Assembly: GCF_000473065.1 (NCBI RefSeq)
Contig: NZ_AXAZ01000011.1
Location: 117,463-181,462 of the forward strand
Origin: Bradyrhizobium sp. WSM1743
GTDB lineage: Bacteria; Pseudomonadota; Alphaproteobacteria; Rhizobiales; Xanthobacteraceae
DNA length: 64,000 nt
Direction: 5' to 3'
A model generated the notes under the pieces. That model saw only the letters and a program-made list of their open reading frames with translations, searched no databases and was not told where the DNA came from. Made by a program: the position numbers and the translations under genes. How positions within the stretch are numbered: position 1 is the stretch's first letter; every line of letters starts with the position of its first letter. Shown piece after piece: positions 1 to 8,291 of the stretch.

Positions 1-87
1 AACGACAAGCACTTTGGCGATGTCGTGCTCGGCCTCTTGTTCCTGTCGGGCCTCACACTCGTCTGGAACAGCATTGGCGCGCATTAG
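1..87 (+). CDS. C-terminal end of a membrane protein (5' truncated by window)
   Basis: An open frame enters from the left edge and stops at the TAG at 85-87, giving 28 residues. They contain a hydrophobic stretch (VVLGLLFLSGLTLVWNS), so the product probably ends in or just after a membrane helix. The next gene is convergent. Nothing more can be said of its identity from this tail. Confidence 0.5.
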   Translation, partial: NDKHFGDVVLGLLFLSGLTLVWNSIGAH

Positions 88-136
88 CCCACGGCGCCGC
101 CGATTGGCGGGAGCCGTGGGAAGGAAGTCACTGTCG

Positions 137-1543
137 CTACGCCGGCGCACGCGCGGGAGGCGTGACCGGCTCGGAGGCAACCTGCTCCGCGACCTTTTCC
201 TTCGATGGCAACGCGAAGCGTTTCCTGAACTCGCGGCGCAGCAGCCACAGGCTCAAGCCCGCCTGCAACGTGGTCGCCGCGACCGAGAGGTACCAGACGT
301 ACTCCATGCGAAAGTCCGGCCGCGTCGAGAGCCAGATCGCCGGCAGGGAGTAGGTGAACACGCGCGTCGCCGAGCTCAGCAGCACCGGCTTGGTGTTGCC
401 CAGGGCCTGGAACATGCTCGAGCAGGTGAAGATCAGCCCCTGCGCCACCATGTTGAGCGAGATGATCCGCAGGAACAGATAGGCGATCTCCATGGTCTCG
501 CGGTCGTTCGAGAATCCGGCAAGCAGCAGCTCGGGCTTCACCTGCGCAAGGATCATGAAGCCGGCCATCACGATCGTGACGATCAAAGCGGCTTTGACGA
601 AAGTTTCCCGCACGCGCCCAGCGTTGGCAGCGCCGACGTTCTGGCCGGCGATCGGCCCAGCCGCCAGCCCGACCGCAAGCGCAGGCATGTTGATCAGGCC
701 GAGCACGCGCTGCCCGATGCCGAAGCCTGCCTGCGCCGCCGCACCGAAATCGCGCAGCACGTAATAGACCACTGCCATGAAGATGAACATCATTGCGAAC
801 TCGCCGCCGGCCGGCAGGCCGACATTGAGGATCCGCTTCAGATGGCGCGGCTGTGGACGCCACTGCGCCGGATTGAAGGCGACGTAGCGCTCGACCTTTC
901 GGAAATAGACAAGCAGCATCAGGGCGCCGATCGCAACCGCGATCGAACTCGCCAGCCCGGCGCCGGCCACCCCGAGCGCATGGCCAGTGCCCCAGCCCGT
1001 GATCAGGACCGGCGCCAGCGCGATATTGATGGCCACGGCAAGCGCCTGCACCAGCATGGAGGGACGTACGATACCAGTGGCGCGCAGCGCAGATCCCATC
1101 ACCTGGGTCGCGAACTGCAGCGCGAGCGCCGGCATGAACCACAGCAGATAAGTGGTCCCAGCCTCGATCGTGGCTTGATCCGCGGCGATCGAACGCATGT
1201 AGGCGCGCGACAGCGCGGCACCTGCGACCAGGGTCAACAGGCCAAACAGCGCCGACAGCGCGATCGCCTGGTTGAAGATCAGGTTGGCATCCGGCCGGTC
1301 CTTGCGTCCGACGGCATGCGCGATCAGCGCCACCGTTCCGACGCCGAGCACCTGCATCAGCCCGTTGACGAGAAAGCCGGCATTGCCGGCCGCGGCGACC
1401 CCCGCGACGGCGGCATCGCCCAGGCCCGACACGAAGTACAGATCGACCAGCTGGCAGACCATGATCGAGATCATGCCCGCCATGATGGGAGGAGCCATGG
1501 CCAGGATGTGGCTCACGATGGAGCCGTTCGTCAGATCCTTCAT
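137..1543 (-). CDS. MATE family efflux transporter
   Basis: A 468-residue multidrug and toxic compound extrusion protein, predicted to pump small molecules out across the inner membrane by cation antiport. It opens with the MATE-like MKDLTNGSIVSHILAM segment, and about twelve hydrophobic helices follow in two six-helix halves, including PPIMAGMISIMVCQLVDL and the second-half GLPAGGEFAMMFIFM. The length is usual for the family. The frame extends 20 codons further upstream, but those residues are polar and unlike MATE proteins, so the ATG at 1543 is preferred. It lies 56 bp downstream of the ABC exporter gene on the same strand and is probably co-transcribed with it. The substrate cannot be told from sequence. 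Confidence 0.9.
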   Translation of the reverse strand: MKDLTNGSIVSHILAMAPPIMAGMISIMVCQLVDLYFVSGLGDAAVAGVAAAGNAGFLVNGLMQVLGVGTVALIAHAVGRKDRPDANLIFNQAIALSALFGLLTLVAGAALSRAYMRSIAADQATIEAGTTYLLWFMPALALQFATQVMGSALRATGIVRPSMLVQALAVAINIALAPVLITGWGTGHALGVAGAGLASSIAVAIGALMLLVYFRKVERYVAFNPAQWRPQPRHLKRILNVGLPAGGEFAMMFIFMAVVYYVLRDFGAAAQAGFGIGQRVLGLINMPALAVGLAAGPIAGQNVGAANAGRVRETFVKAALIVTIVMAGFMILAQVKPELLLAGFSNDRETMEIAYLFLRIISLNMVAQGLIFTCSSMFQALGNTKPVLLSSATRVFTYSLPAIWLSTRPDFRMEYVWYLSVAATTLQAGLSLWLLRREFRKRFALPSKEKVAEQVASEPVTPPARAPA

Positions 1544-1599
1544 CTCATTCCATCCTCGGGCAGCGTGACAACGGGACGTTCGCCCCGCTGCCGCGTGCC

Positions 1600-3435
1600 T
1601 CACTCCGCTGCTGCGATATGGCCGAGCTCCACCACCTGGCGCTCGAACAGGCCGCGATAGATGCCGTCTGGCTTGCGCGCGAGCAGAGCATGCGTGCCTT
1701 GCTCGACGATCTCGCCGCGGTCGAACACCAGGATGCGATCGAGGCTCTTCACCGTCGACAGCCGATGTGCGATCACGATCGACGTGCGGCCCTTCATCAG
1801 CCGCTCCATCGCCTCCTGGATCAGCGCCTCCGATTCCGAATCGAGGCTCGAGGTCGCCTCGTCCAGGATCAGCACCGGCGCATCAGCCAGGAACGCACGC
1901 CCCAGCGCCACGCGCTGCCGCTCGCCGCCCGAGAGCTTGACCCCGCGCTCGCCGACCAGCGTGCCGTAGCCCTTCGGCAGGCGCAGGATGAAATCGTGCG
2001 CATTGGCGAGCCGCGCCGCCTGCTCGATCGCATCAAGGCTGGCGCCGGGCCGGCCATAGGCGATGTTCTCGGCAAGCGAGCGGTGAAACAGGATCGGCTC
2101 CTGCTGCACGATCGCGATCTGGCTGCGCAGCGATTGCTGCGTGGCGAGCGCGATGTCCTGCCCGTCGATCAGCACGCGGCCGCCGGTGACGTCGTAGAGC
2201 CGCTGCACCAGCTTGACGAAGGTGGTCTTGCCGGAGCCGGAGCGGCCGACGAGGCCGACCCGCTCGCCGGCACGGATCTTGACCGACAAGCCGTCATACA
2301 GCGGCGCGCGATGGCCGCCATAATGGAAGGTGACGTCGTCGAACACGATCTCGCCGCCTTCGATCGCGATCGGCCGCGCATTGGCCGCATCGGCAATGCC
2401 GATCGGCTCGTCATGGATCGCCACCAGCTCCTCCATATCGTTGACCGAGCGCTGGAGGTTGTTGATGTGCATGCCGACGTCACGCAGATAGGCATGGATG
2501 ACGTAGTAGCTCGTCAGCACATAGGTGACGTCGCCGGGCGAGGCGTGCCCGTACATCCACAGCAGCACCGAGCCGCCGATCACGGAGCCCCGCAGGCACA
2601 GCAGCAGCGACAGCTGCGCCATGGCGGTGTAGTTGTAGCGAAACCAGGTCCGCCGCACGCGCACCCGCCAACGGCTGATGACGCGGGCAAGCCGCGCGTC
2701 TTCGCGCAGCTCCGCGCCGAAGGATTTCACCACCGCATTGCAGGTCAGCGCGTCCGCCAGCGTGCCGCCGACCTTGGTATCCCAGGCATTGGAGACGCGC
2801 GCGGCCGGCGCGATGTAGCGGGTCGAGAACAGCACCGTCATCGTGACATAGGCCAGCGCGCCGAGCGCGATCACTACGCCGAGCGAGGCCCAGTGCACGC
2901 CGAGCAGGATCATCGAGCCGATCAGAACGACAAACGAGGGCAAAAGCGCCAAAAGCAGCGTGTCGTTGAGCAGGTCGAGCGCCCACATGCCGCGGGTGAT
3001 CTTGCGCACCGTGGAGCCGGCAAAAGAGTTCGCATGCCAATCGGTCGAGAAACGCTGCACGCGCGTGAACGCGTCCTGCGCGACGTCCGACATGATCTTC
3101 AGTGTGAACGGCACGATCGCCTGCAGCCCTGCGAGCCGCAGCACCATCGAGGCCGCGCCCAGCGCCACGATGGCGCCGAACGCGACCAGCGCCGCGTGGC
3201 GCGCATCGGGATCTGACGGCCCGCGGGTCAGCGCATCGATCAGATGTCCGGAGAAGACCGGCATGAACAGGTCGGCGACCGTTGCGCCCAACAGGCCGCC
3301 GGCCACCATGAGCCCGCGTCCCGGCTGCTTCAGCCAGTGCTTGAACACGAAGGGCAGAACCACGCGAATCGCGGCGGGCTTTTTTGACAAAGCGGTCATG
3401 GCATCATCCGGCCGCTTCGCGCGGGCCGGCTCCAT
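1600..3435 (-). CDS. ABC exporter, fused permease and ATPase
   Basis: A 611-residue half-transporter of the MsbA/multidrug type. The N-terminal half holds a six-helix transmembrane domain. The C-terminal half is a complete nucleotide-binding domain: Walker A GRSGSGKTT near residue 396, signature LSGGERQR near 500, Walker B VLILDEATSSLD near 515, then the IAHRLST H-loop. It should act as a homodimer exporting a lipid or drug. The ATG at 3435 (MEPARAKR) is chosen; the ATG at 3399 (MTALSKKP) is a reasonable alternative, and the open frame upstream of 3435 looks non-coding. The MATE pump follows 56 bp downstream, so the two probably form an efflux operon. Confidence 0.9.
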   Translation of the reverse strand: MEPARAKRPDDAMTALSKKPAAIRVVLPFVFKHWLKQPGRGLMVAGGLLGATVADLFMPVFSGHLIDALTRGPSDPDARHAALVAFGAIVALGAASMVLRLAGLQAIVPFTLKIMSDVAQDAFTRVQRFSTDWHANSFAGSTVRKITRGMWALDLLNDTLLLALLPSFVVLIGSMILLGVHWASLGVVIALGALAYVTMTVLFSTRYIAPAARVSNAWDTKVGGTLADALTCNAVVKSFGAELREDARLARVISRWRVRVRRTWFRYNYTAMAQLSLLLCLRGSVIGGSVLLWMYGHASPGDVTYVLTSYYVIHAYLRDVGMHINNLQRSVNDMEELVAIHDEPIGIADAANARPIAIEGGEIVFDDVTFHYGGHRAPLYDGLSVKIRAGERVGLVGRSGSGKTTFVKLVQRLYDVTGGRVLIDGQDIALATQQSLRSQIAIVQQEPILFHRSLAENIAYGRPGASLDAIEQAARLANAHDFILRLPKGYGTLVGERGVKLSGGERQRVALGRAFLADAPVLILDEATSSLDSESEALIQEAMERLMKGRTSIVIAHRLSTVKSLDRILVFDRGEIVEQGTHALLARKPDGIYRGLFERQVVELGHIAAAE

Positions 3436-3530
3436 CGATCGACGCAAGCCGGCCGCGAGGGGCCGAATCGGCGTCACGTAAAACTGAATTTGACTTGGGA
3501 AGCGAAGCGATCGGGACGCCTGGCCAAAAC

Positions 3531-3761
3531 CTAGGCCCAATCGAAGCTGGCGGAAGAGGCCTCTAACAGGCCGAGTACGTGCCGAGCCAGAGCATCATCG
3601 AGCGCGGGCGTACGATCTGCGAATGCGACGAAATCATGCAAATCCCTCCCGGTTCGATTGAATGAGGTGCGCTTTATAGATGTGTCGCCAGCCAATTGCA
3701 ACGGGGCTCGCGCGAGATCACGCACGAGTGTTGCAATTTGGTGCGCGATGCCGCCACCCAC
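3531..3761 (-). CDS. possible short ORF or remnant of unknown function
   Basis: A minus-strand frame encodes about 76 residues with a protein-like composition (segments IATLVRDLARAPLQ and ALDDALARHVLGLLEAS, probably helical). The only ATG in frame lies inside the adjacent palindromic repeat, so a GTG at 3761 would have to be the start, and no convincing ribosome binding site precedes it. It may be a small real gene, a decayed gene truncated by the repeat, or chance. I do not recognise the family. Confidence 0.25.
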   Translation of the reverse strand: MGGGIAHQIATLVRDLARAPLQLAGDTSIKRTSFNRTGRDLHDFVAFADRTPALDDALARHVLGLLEASSASFDWA

Positions 3762-3767
3762 TCCGCC

Positions 3768-3881
3768 GTCATTCCCCGCGAAAGCGGGGAATCCAGTACG
3801 CCGCGGCAGGTGTGGTGAGAGCGAGCTCTCCAATATCAGCCTCTGGGATACTGGATCGCCCGGTCAAGCCGGGCGATGACA
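3768..3881. repeat. type A palindromic intergenic repeat
   Basis: Two short hairpins (CCCCGC-GAAA-GCGGGG and CGCCCGG-TCAA-CCGGGCG) bracket a variable core entered by ATCCAGTACGCCG and left by TACTGGATC, and the element is bounded by GTCAT and ATGAC. The same design occurs at 34637, 36172, 42130, 45355, 60076 and 63381. It lies between an ABC exporter and an MFS gene. Confidence 0.85.
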
Positions 3882-3898
3882 CCGAATGTGTGGCTGGC

Positions 3899-5485
3899 CT
3901 AATGCGCGTCGCCGCCAGCGCCGAACGGCGAAGCCGGCTTGTTCAGCAGCGCGACCAGCAGGCTGAGGCCGAGATAGAACAGCGTCAGCATGAGGAAGGC
4001 GTCGCCAAAACTCATCACCACGGCCTGGCGATGCACGAGCTGGGAGAGCTGCTTCATCGCCATCAGCGTGGAATCGCCGAGACCCTGGAACTTCTGCATG
4101 AACATGTTCAGGGTTTCGGTCGCGGTCGCATTGCCCCAGGTCACGCGCTCCTGCAGGCGGGTGATGTGCAGGTCGGTGCGGTCGTTGAGCACGGTGTTGA
4201 TGACGGCAAGGCCGACCGCGCCGCCGAGATTGCGCATCAGGTTGAACAGGCCGCTCGCGTTCTTCACCCGGTCTGGCGCCAGCGTGCCGAGCGCGATGTT
4301 GTTGGTCGGCACCATCGCGAACATCATGCCGATCCCGCGCAGGATCTGCGGCACCAGCAGCTCGTAGAAATCATAGTCGCGGGTGATCCAGGTCATCTGG
4401 TAGGAGCCGATCGCGAACACGATGAGACCGAACGCGATCATGTAGCGCATGTCGAGCTTGGCCATGAGCCGGCCGACCAGCGGCGCGACCAGGAACATGG
4501 TGATGCCGGAGACGAACATGGTCTCTCCGATCATCAGCGCGCTATAGCCGCGCACTTCGGCGAGATAGCGCGGATAGATGTAGGTCAGGCCATAGAGGCC
4601 GATGCCAATGCAGAATTGCAGGGTGCATCCGACGGCGAAATTGCGATCGGAGAAGGTGCGCAAATTGACGATCGGCTCGGCCGCCGTGAACACGCGCCAG
4701 AAGAAGGCGATCGCCGAGATCGCGCAGATCCAGGCGCAGATCGCCACCGAGGTGTCCTGCATCCATTCATATTGCGGACCTTCCTCCAGCACATATTCCA
4801 GCGTGCCGAGGAAGCCGGCCATGAACAACAGGCCCCACCAGTCGAAGCGGTCGAGCAGCTCGAAATGCGGCTCGTCGAAATCGACCAGCGCCAGCACGCC
4901 CAGGGTGATGCCGATGCCGGGCACGACGTTGATGAAGAACAGCCAGTTCCACGACATCAGGTCGGTGATGTAGCCGCCGACCGTCGGCCCGATGGTCGGA
5001 GCCAGCGTCGCGACGAGACCGATGATGGGGCCGACGATGTGGAATTTCGTGCGCGGGAACACGGTGTAAGCCGAGGCGAACACCGTCGGGATCATGCCGG
5101 CGCCGAGAAAGCCCTGCAGCGCGCGCCAGAGGATCATCTCCTCGATCGTCGTGGCGAAGCCGCAGAGCAGGCTCGAGAAGGTGAAGCCGGCCGCGGAGAT
5201 CGCGAACAACAGACGCGTGCCGAAGGCGCGCGACAGGAATCCAGAGAGCGGGATCGCGATCACCTCGGCAATCAGATAGGCGGTCTGGACCCAGGAGACC
5301 TCGCTGGAGCTCGCCGACAGCCCGGCCTGGATTTCGCTTAAAGAGGCCGAGACGATCTGGATGTCCAGGATCGACATGAACATCCCGAACACCATGATGA
5401 TGAAGGCAAACAGCCGCTTCGGCGCGATGCGCTCCGAAGCGGGATTCGCCATCATGGCAGGCGAAGCGGTGGTGGCGTTGGCCAT
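3899..5485 (-). CDS. DHA2-family MFS multidrug efflux permease (EmrB type)
   Basis: A 528-residue major facilitator of the 14-helix drug:H+ antiporter-2 group. The diagnostic opening MFGMFMSILDIQIVSASL matches EmrB-type motif D1 (LDxTIVNxAL), and GAGMIPT and TIGPTVGGYI match the later family motifs. It should work in the inner membrane with the HlyD/EmrA adaptor encoded just upstream (5690-7000), carrying drugs or toxic acids out through an outer-membrane channel not encoded here. Gene order on the minus strand is adaptor then permease, separated by about 200 bp that hold a type E repeat. Control is probably through the TetR protein encoded at 7196. Confidence 0.93.
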   Translation of the reverse strand: MANATTASPAMMANPASERIAPKRLFAFIIMVFGMFMSILDIQIVSASLSEIQAGLSASSSEVSWVQTAYLIAEVIAIPLSGFLSRAFGTRLLFAISAAGFTFSSLLCGFATTIEEMILWRALQGFLGAGMIPTVFASAYTVFPRTKFHIVGPIIGLVATLAPTIGPTVGGYITDLMSWNWLFFINVVPGIGITLGVLALVDFDEPHFELLDRFDWWGLLFMAGFLGTLEYVLEEGPQYEWMQDTSVAICAWICAISAIAFFWRVFTAAEPIVNLRTFSDRNFAVGCTLQFCIGIGLYGLTYIYPRYLAEVRGYSALMIGETMFVSGITMFLVAPLVGRLMAKLDMRYMIAFGLIVFAIGSYQMTWITRDYDFYELLVPQILRGIGMMFAMVPTNNIALGTLAPDRVKNASGLFNLMRNLGGAVGLAVINTVLNDRTDLHITRLQERVTWGNATATETLNMFMQKFQGLGDSTLMAMKQLSQLVHRQAVVMSFGDAFLMLTLFYLGLSLLVALLNKPASPFGAGGDAH

Positions 5486-5518
5486 GGTGTCAGCTCGGAT
5501 TGGAGCGGGCTCTTCTTA

Positions 5519-5645
5519 CCTCTCCCGCTTGCGGGAGAGGTCGACGCGCTCGAAGAGCGCGGCGGGTGAGGGCTTTCTCCTCTTGGAGAGTCTCCCTAGA
5601 GGAAACACCCTCTCCCCAGCCCTCTCCCGCAAGCGGGAGAGGGAG
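5519..5645. repeat. type E palindromic intergenic repeat
   Basis: CTCTCCCGCTTGCGGGAGAG at the left and its counterpart CTCTCCCGCAAGCGGGAGAG at the right are each self-complementary, with about 85 bp between. Related elements lie at 9789, 58994 and 60679. This one sits inside the emrA-emrB-like operon. Confidence 0.85.
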
Positions 5646-5689
5646 CGCACCTGCGTTGGAAGCTGCGGTGCGGCTCATATCACCACACC

Positions 5690-7000
5690 CTACTGCGGAT
5701 GAATCGCGGTGGGATCGTCGAGATCGACCTCGCTGTCGGCGTCGGTGGCGCCCTTGTTGGTGTCGACGGTCGCGTAGACCGACATGCCGGCGCGGAGCAG
5801 GTTCTGCCTGGCCACCGATTTGGGCACGCGGATGCGGACCGGCACGCGCTGCACGATCTTGGTGAAATTGCCTGTGGCGTTGTCCGGCGGCAGCAGCGTG
5901 AACACCGAGCCCGCGCCCGCCGCGATGCTGTCGACCACGCCGGAGAACTTGCGCATGCCGTAGGCATCGACCTTGATCGTCACCGGCTGGCCGGGGCGGA
6001 TGCGCTTGAGCTGCGTCTCCTTGAAGTTGGCGTCGATATAGACGTCGTCCAGCGGCACGATATTGCCGAGGCGCTGGCCGACCGCGACGAAGTCGCCGGT
6101 GTTGACCAGCCGATTGGAGAACGTGCCGTTCACCGGCGCGCGCACCGCGGTGAAGCCGAGGTCGCGCTCGGCCTTGGCGAGCGTGGTCTTGAGCTCGGCG
6201 AGCTGAGCCTGCGCTTCGGCCTGCTGCGCCCTGGCGACATCGACATTGCTCACTGCAACGTCGTAGGCGGCTTGCGCGGCCTTGACCGCGGCGGCGCCTT
6301 GATCGCGTCCGGCTTCCGAGCTCTCGAAGGTGGCGCGCGAGGCAAAGCCCTTGCTGCTCAGCGCCTGCTGGCGCTCATAATCGAGGTCGGCGCGCTTGAG
6401 GCCGGCTTCCGCGGAGACGAGCTGCGCCTTGGCCTGCGCGACCTGGCTGTCGAGGGCTGCGACCTGGCGGCCGATGCGATCGATGGTGGCCTGCTGGGTC
6501 GCGATCTTGGTCGCGGCGGCTTCGACCGCGATTCTGTAGTCGCCGTCGTCGATGCGGAAGACGATGTCGCCGGCACGCACCGGCGTGTTGTCGCCGGCAA
6601 GGATCGAGGAGATGTGGCCGGCAACGCGCGCGCCGAGCATGGTGTTGTTGGCGCGGACATAGGCATCGTCCGTGGAGATGTAGAAGCGGCCGACCAAGGT
6701 GTAATAGCCGGCATAACCCGCAACAGCGAGTGCGAGGAGGAGGCCGACGCCCATCAGGACGACTTTGCGCTTGCCGGACTTCGGAGAGCCGGCGGCGGGC
6801 GCGTCCGGCGCGGGTGCCGGCTTGTCGATCACGGGCTTCTCTGGCGCCTCGCGGGTCGGACGCTTCGTTTCCTCGGCGACATGAGCGCGCAACTGCTCGG
6901 CAGGGGGTGCCGATGTCTCGGAGGCAGCATCACCGCCCGCCTTGTCCTCCACCGCTTCCTGGCGAAGGACGCGAGCCGTCTGGTCTCTCGTTACGGCCAT
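5690..7000 (-). CDS. HlyD/EmrA-type membrane fusion protein
   Basis: A 436-residue periplasmic adaptor for the MFS pump encoded downstream. The N-terminal 75 residues are charged and proline-rich, followed by one membrane helix (VVLMGVGLLLALAVAGYAGY, near residues 77-97). Next come a biotinyl-lipoyl-like half (GHISSILAGDNTPVRAGDI), a long alpha-helical hairpin rich in Ala, Gln and Lys, and the second lipoyl half with VRAPVNGTFSNRLVNTGDFV. The frame is open upstream to 7102, but ATG 7000 has a strong ribosome site (GGGGAGG), while the longer version would run through the promoter and operator. Transcription should start at the operator-embedded promoter near 7067-7095. Confidence 0.9.
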   Translation of the reverse strand: MAVTRDQTARVLRQEAVEDKAGGDAASETSAPPAEQLRAHVAEETKRPTREAPEKPVIDKPAPAPDAPAAGSPKSGKRKVVLMGVGLLLALAVAGYAGYYTLVGRFYISTDDAYVRANNTMLGARVAGHISSILAGDNTPVRAGDIVFRIDDGDYRIAVEAAATKIATQQATIDRIGRQVAALDSQVAQAKAQLVSAEAGLKRADLDYERQQALSSKGFASRATFESSEAGRDQGAAAVKAAQAAYDVAVSNVDVARAQQAEAQAQLAELKTTLAKAERDLGFTAVRAPVNGTFSNRLVNTGDFVAVGQRLGNIVPLDDVYIDANFKETQLKRIRPGQPVTIKVDAYGMRKFSGVVDSIAAGAGSVFTLLPPDNATGNFTKIVQRVPVRIRVPKSVARQNLLRAGMSVYATVDTNKGATDADSEVDLDDPTAIHPQ

Positions 7001-7066
7001 AAAGGCCTCCCCAATAAGCGCGATCGAGGGCGGCCGCTGCGCAGCCGGCTTCCTCTCGCTGATCCC

Positions 7067-7103
7067 AGATATCATTGACCGAACGGTTCGGTCAATATAC
7101 AAT
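7067..7103. promoter_or_regulatory. back-to-back sigma-70 promoters sharing a TetR-type operator
   Basis: Positions 7074-7096 are a perfect palindrome with 11-bp arms ATTGACCGAAC/GTTCGGTCAAT around one central base. Each arm supplies a TTGACC -35 box. On the plus strand TTGACC (7075-7080) is followed after 17 bp by TACAAT (7098-7103), pointing at the TetR gene. On the minus strand TTGACC (7095-7090) is followed after 17-18 bp by ATATCT/TATCTG, pointing at the EmrA-like gene. A dimer bound here would block both promoters. Confidence 0.8.
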
Positions 7104-7195
7104 AATGCTCCGGGCCAAGACTGTACTGCCTCGAATCCTTTATCCGGGTTTCACGGCCCTGATCCGGTCAAAAAACCTTCCGAGACACTAAACCA

Positions 7196-7831
7196 ATGGT
7201 TGTAGCTGCCAGCGAACATCTGCACGTCATCCAGGAGGAGGACAGCTCCAAGCGCCGCCAGATCCTCGACGGCGCCCGCAAGGTGTTCATGGACCTTGGT
7301 TTCGACGGCGCCAGCATGGGCGAGATCGCGCGCGCCGCGCAGGTCTCCAAGGGCACGCTCTACGTCTACTTCGCCGACAAGAGCGCGCTGTTCGAAGCCA
7401 TCCTCGAACAGGAAGCGCTCCAGCACGGCCAGGTCGTGTTCAATTTCGATCCCGACCGCGATGCCGAAACCACGCTGACGGAATTCGGCCTCGCCTACCT
7501 TCACTTGATCTGCCGCCCCGGGGGCGGATCGGCGATCCGCACCGTGATGGCGATCGCCGAGCGCATGCCGGATGTCGGCCGCCGTTACTATGCGCGCGTG
7601 CTGGACAAGAGCATCAATCGCCTCTCCGACTATCTCAAGGCCCGTGTCGCCTCGGGCGATCTCGCGATCGACGATTGCGATCTTGCCGCCTCGCAATTCA
7701 TGGAGCTGTGCAAAGCCTCGCTGTTCCTGCCCTTCGTGTTCCAGGCCGCACCCGCGCCGTCGGAACAGCGCATGACCACGGTGGTCGACAGCGCAACACG
7801 GATGTTCCTGGCGGCGTATAAGGCGAAGTAG
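7196..7831 (+). CDS. TetR/AcrR family transcriptional regulator
   Basis: A 211-residue repressor. The helix-turn-helix occupies roughly residues 18-65 (RRQILDGARKVFMDLGFDGA, then IARAAQVSKGTLYVYF), the standard TetR_N signature, and a variable ligand-binding half follows. It is divergent from the EmrA/EmrB-like pump genes. The palindrome at 7074-7096 over both promoters makes self-repression and repression of the pump the natural reading. The ribosome site before ATG 7196 is weak. The ligand is probably a substrate of the pump, but is unknown. Confidence 0.92.
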   Translation: MVVAASEHLHVIQEEDSSKRRQILDGARKVFMDLGFDGASMGEIARAAQVSKGTLYVYFADKSALFEAILEQEALQHGQVVFNFDPDRDAETTLTEFGLAYLHLICRPGGGSAIRTVMAIAERMPDVGRRYYARVLDKSINRLSDYLKARVASGDLAIDDCDLAASQFMELCKASLFLPFVFQAAPAPSEQRMTTVVDSATRMFLAAYKAK

Positions 7832-7874
7832 CTGCGCGTTGCGCCTACGGGGCGGGCAGCACTATATTGCGGCC

Positions 7875-8204
7875 ATGTCTCGTGATCTTCGCCCGCCGGT
7901 CGATATCCTCCACTACGAGATCGTCCAGGAGCAGGCCTCGGCGCTTGGACGGATGGGCCGCGCGCTCGAACAGAGCCTCACGCGTTTGCGCGAATTCGAC
8001 GCTGCCCACGCAGCCACGGGGACGCCGGACTCGATGCAACCGGCGAGGCGCAAGCTGGTAATGGAAGCCGGCCACGCGCTTTGGATGTTCGTGGTCCAAC
8101 GTGAGGCGACCGGCCTGCGCGACAGCCGCCACATCATGCGCACCTACAACGTCCCGGGTGAGGTGCAGCGCTGCATGGGGCTGGGACCGTCGAAGCCGGC
8201 GTAG
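7875..8204 (+). CDS. small conserved protein, possibly DUF6665 family
   Basis: A 109-residue soluble protein with an acidic helical N-terminal half (EIVQEQASALGRMGRALEQS) and a C-terminal part LWMFVVQREATGLRDS. I recall related sequences in Bradyrhizobium under a DUF6665-like label, but cannot confirm this. The upstream in-frame start at 7839 would add 12 residues; ATG 7875 fits the protein better. It follows the TetR gene by 43 bp on the same strand and may be read through from it. Function unknown. Confidence 0.65.
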   Translation: MSRDLRPPVDILHYEIVQEQASALGRMGRALEQSLTRLREFDAAHAATGTPDSMQPARRKLVMEAGHALWMFVVQREATGLRDSRHIMRTYNVPGEVQRCMGLGPSKPA

Positions 8205-8205
8205 A

Positions 8206-8275
8206 TCGTAACCCGCATGTAGCGAAGCGGAATGCGGGGACACTTTCCCGGATTGCGCTTCGCTCCATCGAGGCT
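8206..8275. repeat. type G inverted repeat
   Basis: CCCGCATGTAGCGAAGCGGAATGCGGG is a short inverted repeat of the sort seen again, with different sequence, at 41479-41553. It lies between convergent genes and could double as a terminator, though no T-run follows. Confidence 0.45.
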
Positions 8276-8291
8276 ACAGGCAAAAGCGCGC

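Noticed and set aside
14..1660. 548-residue plus-strand ORF
   Set aside because: Antisense to the MATE gene; very rich in Arg, Gln, His and Asp, a typical high-GC shadow frame.
1618..3216. 532-residue plus-strand ORF
   Set aside because: Shadow of the ABC exporter; composition dominated by Asp, Arg, Gln and His, no domain.
3680..5341. 553-residue plus-strand ORF
   Set aside because: Antisense to the EmrB-like gene and starting in a palindromic repeat.
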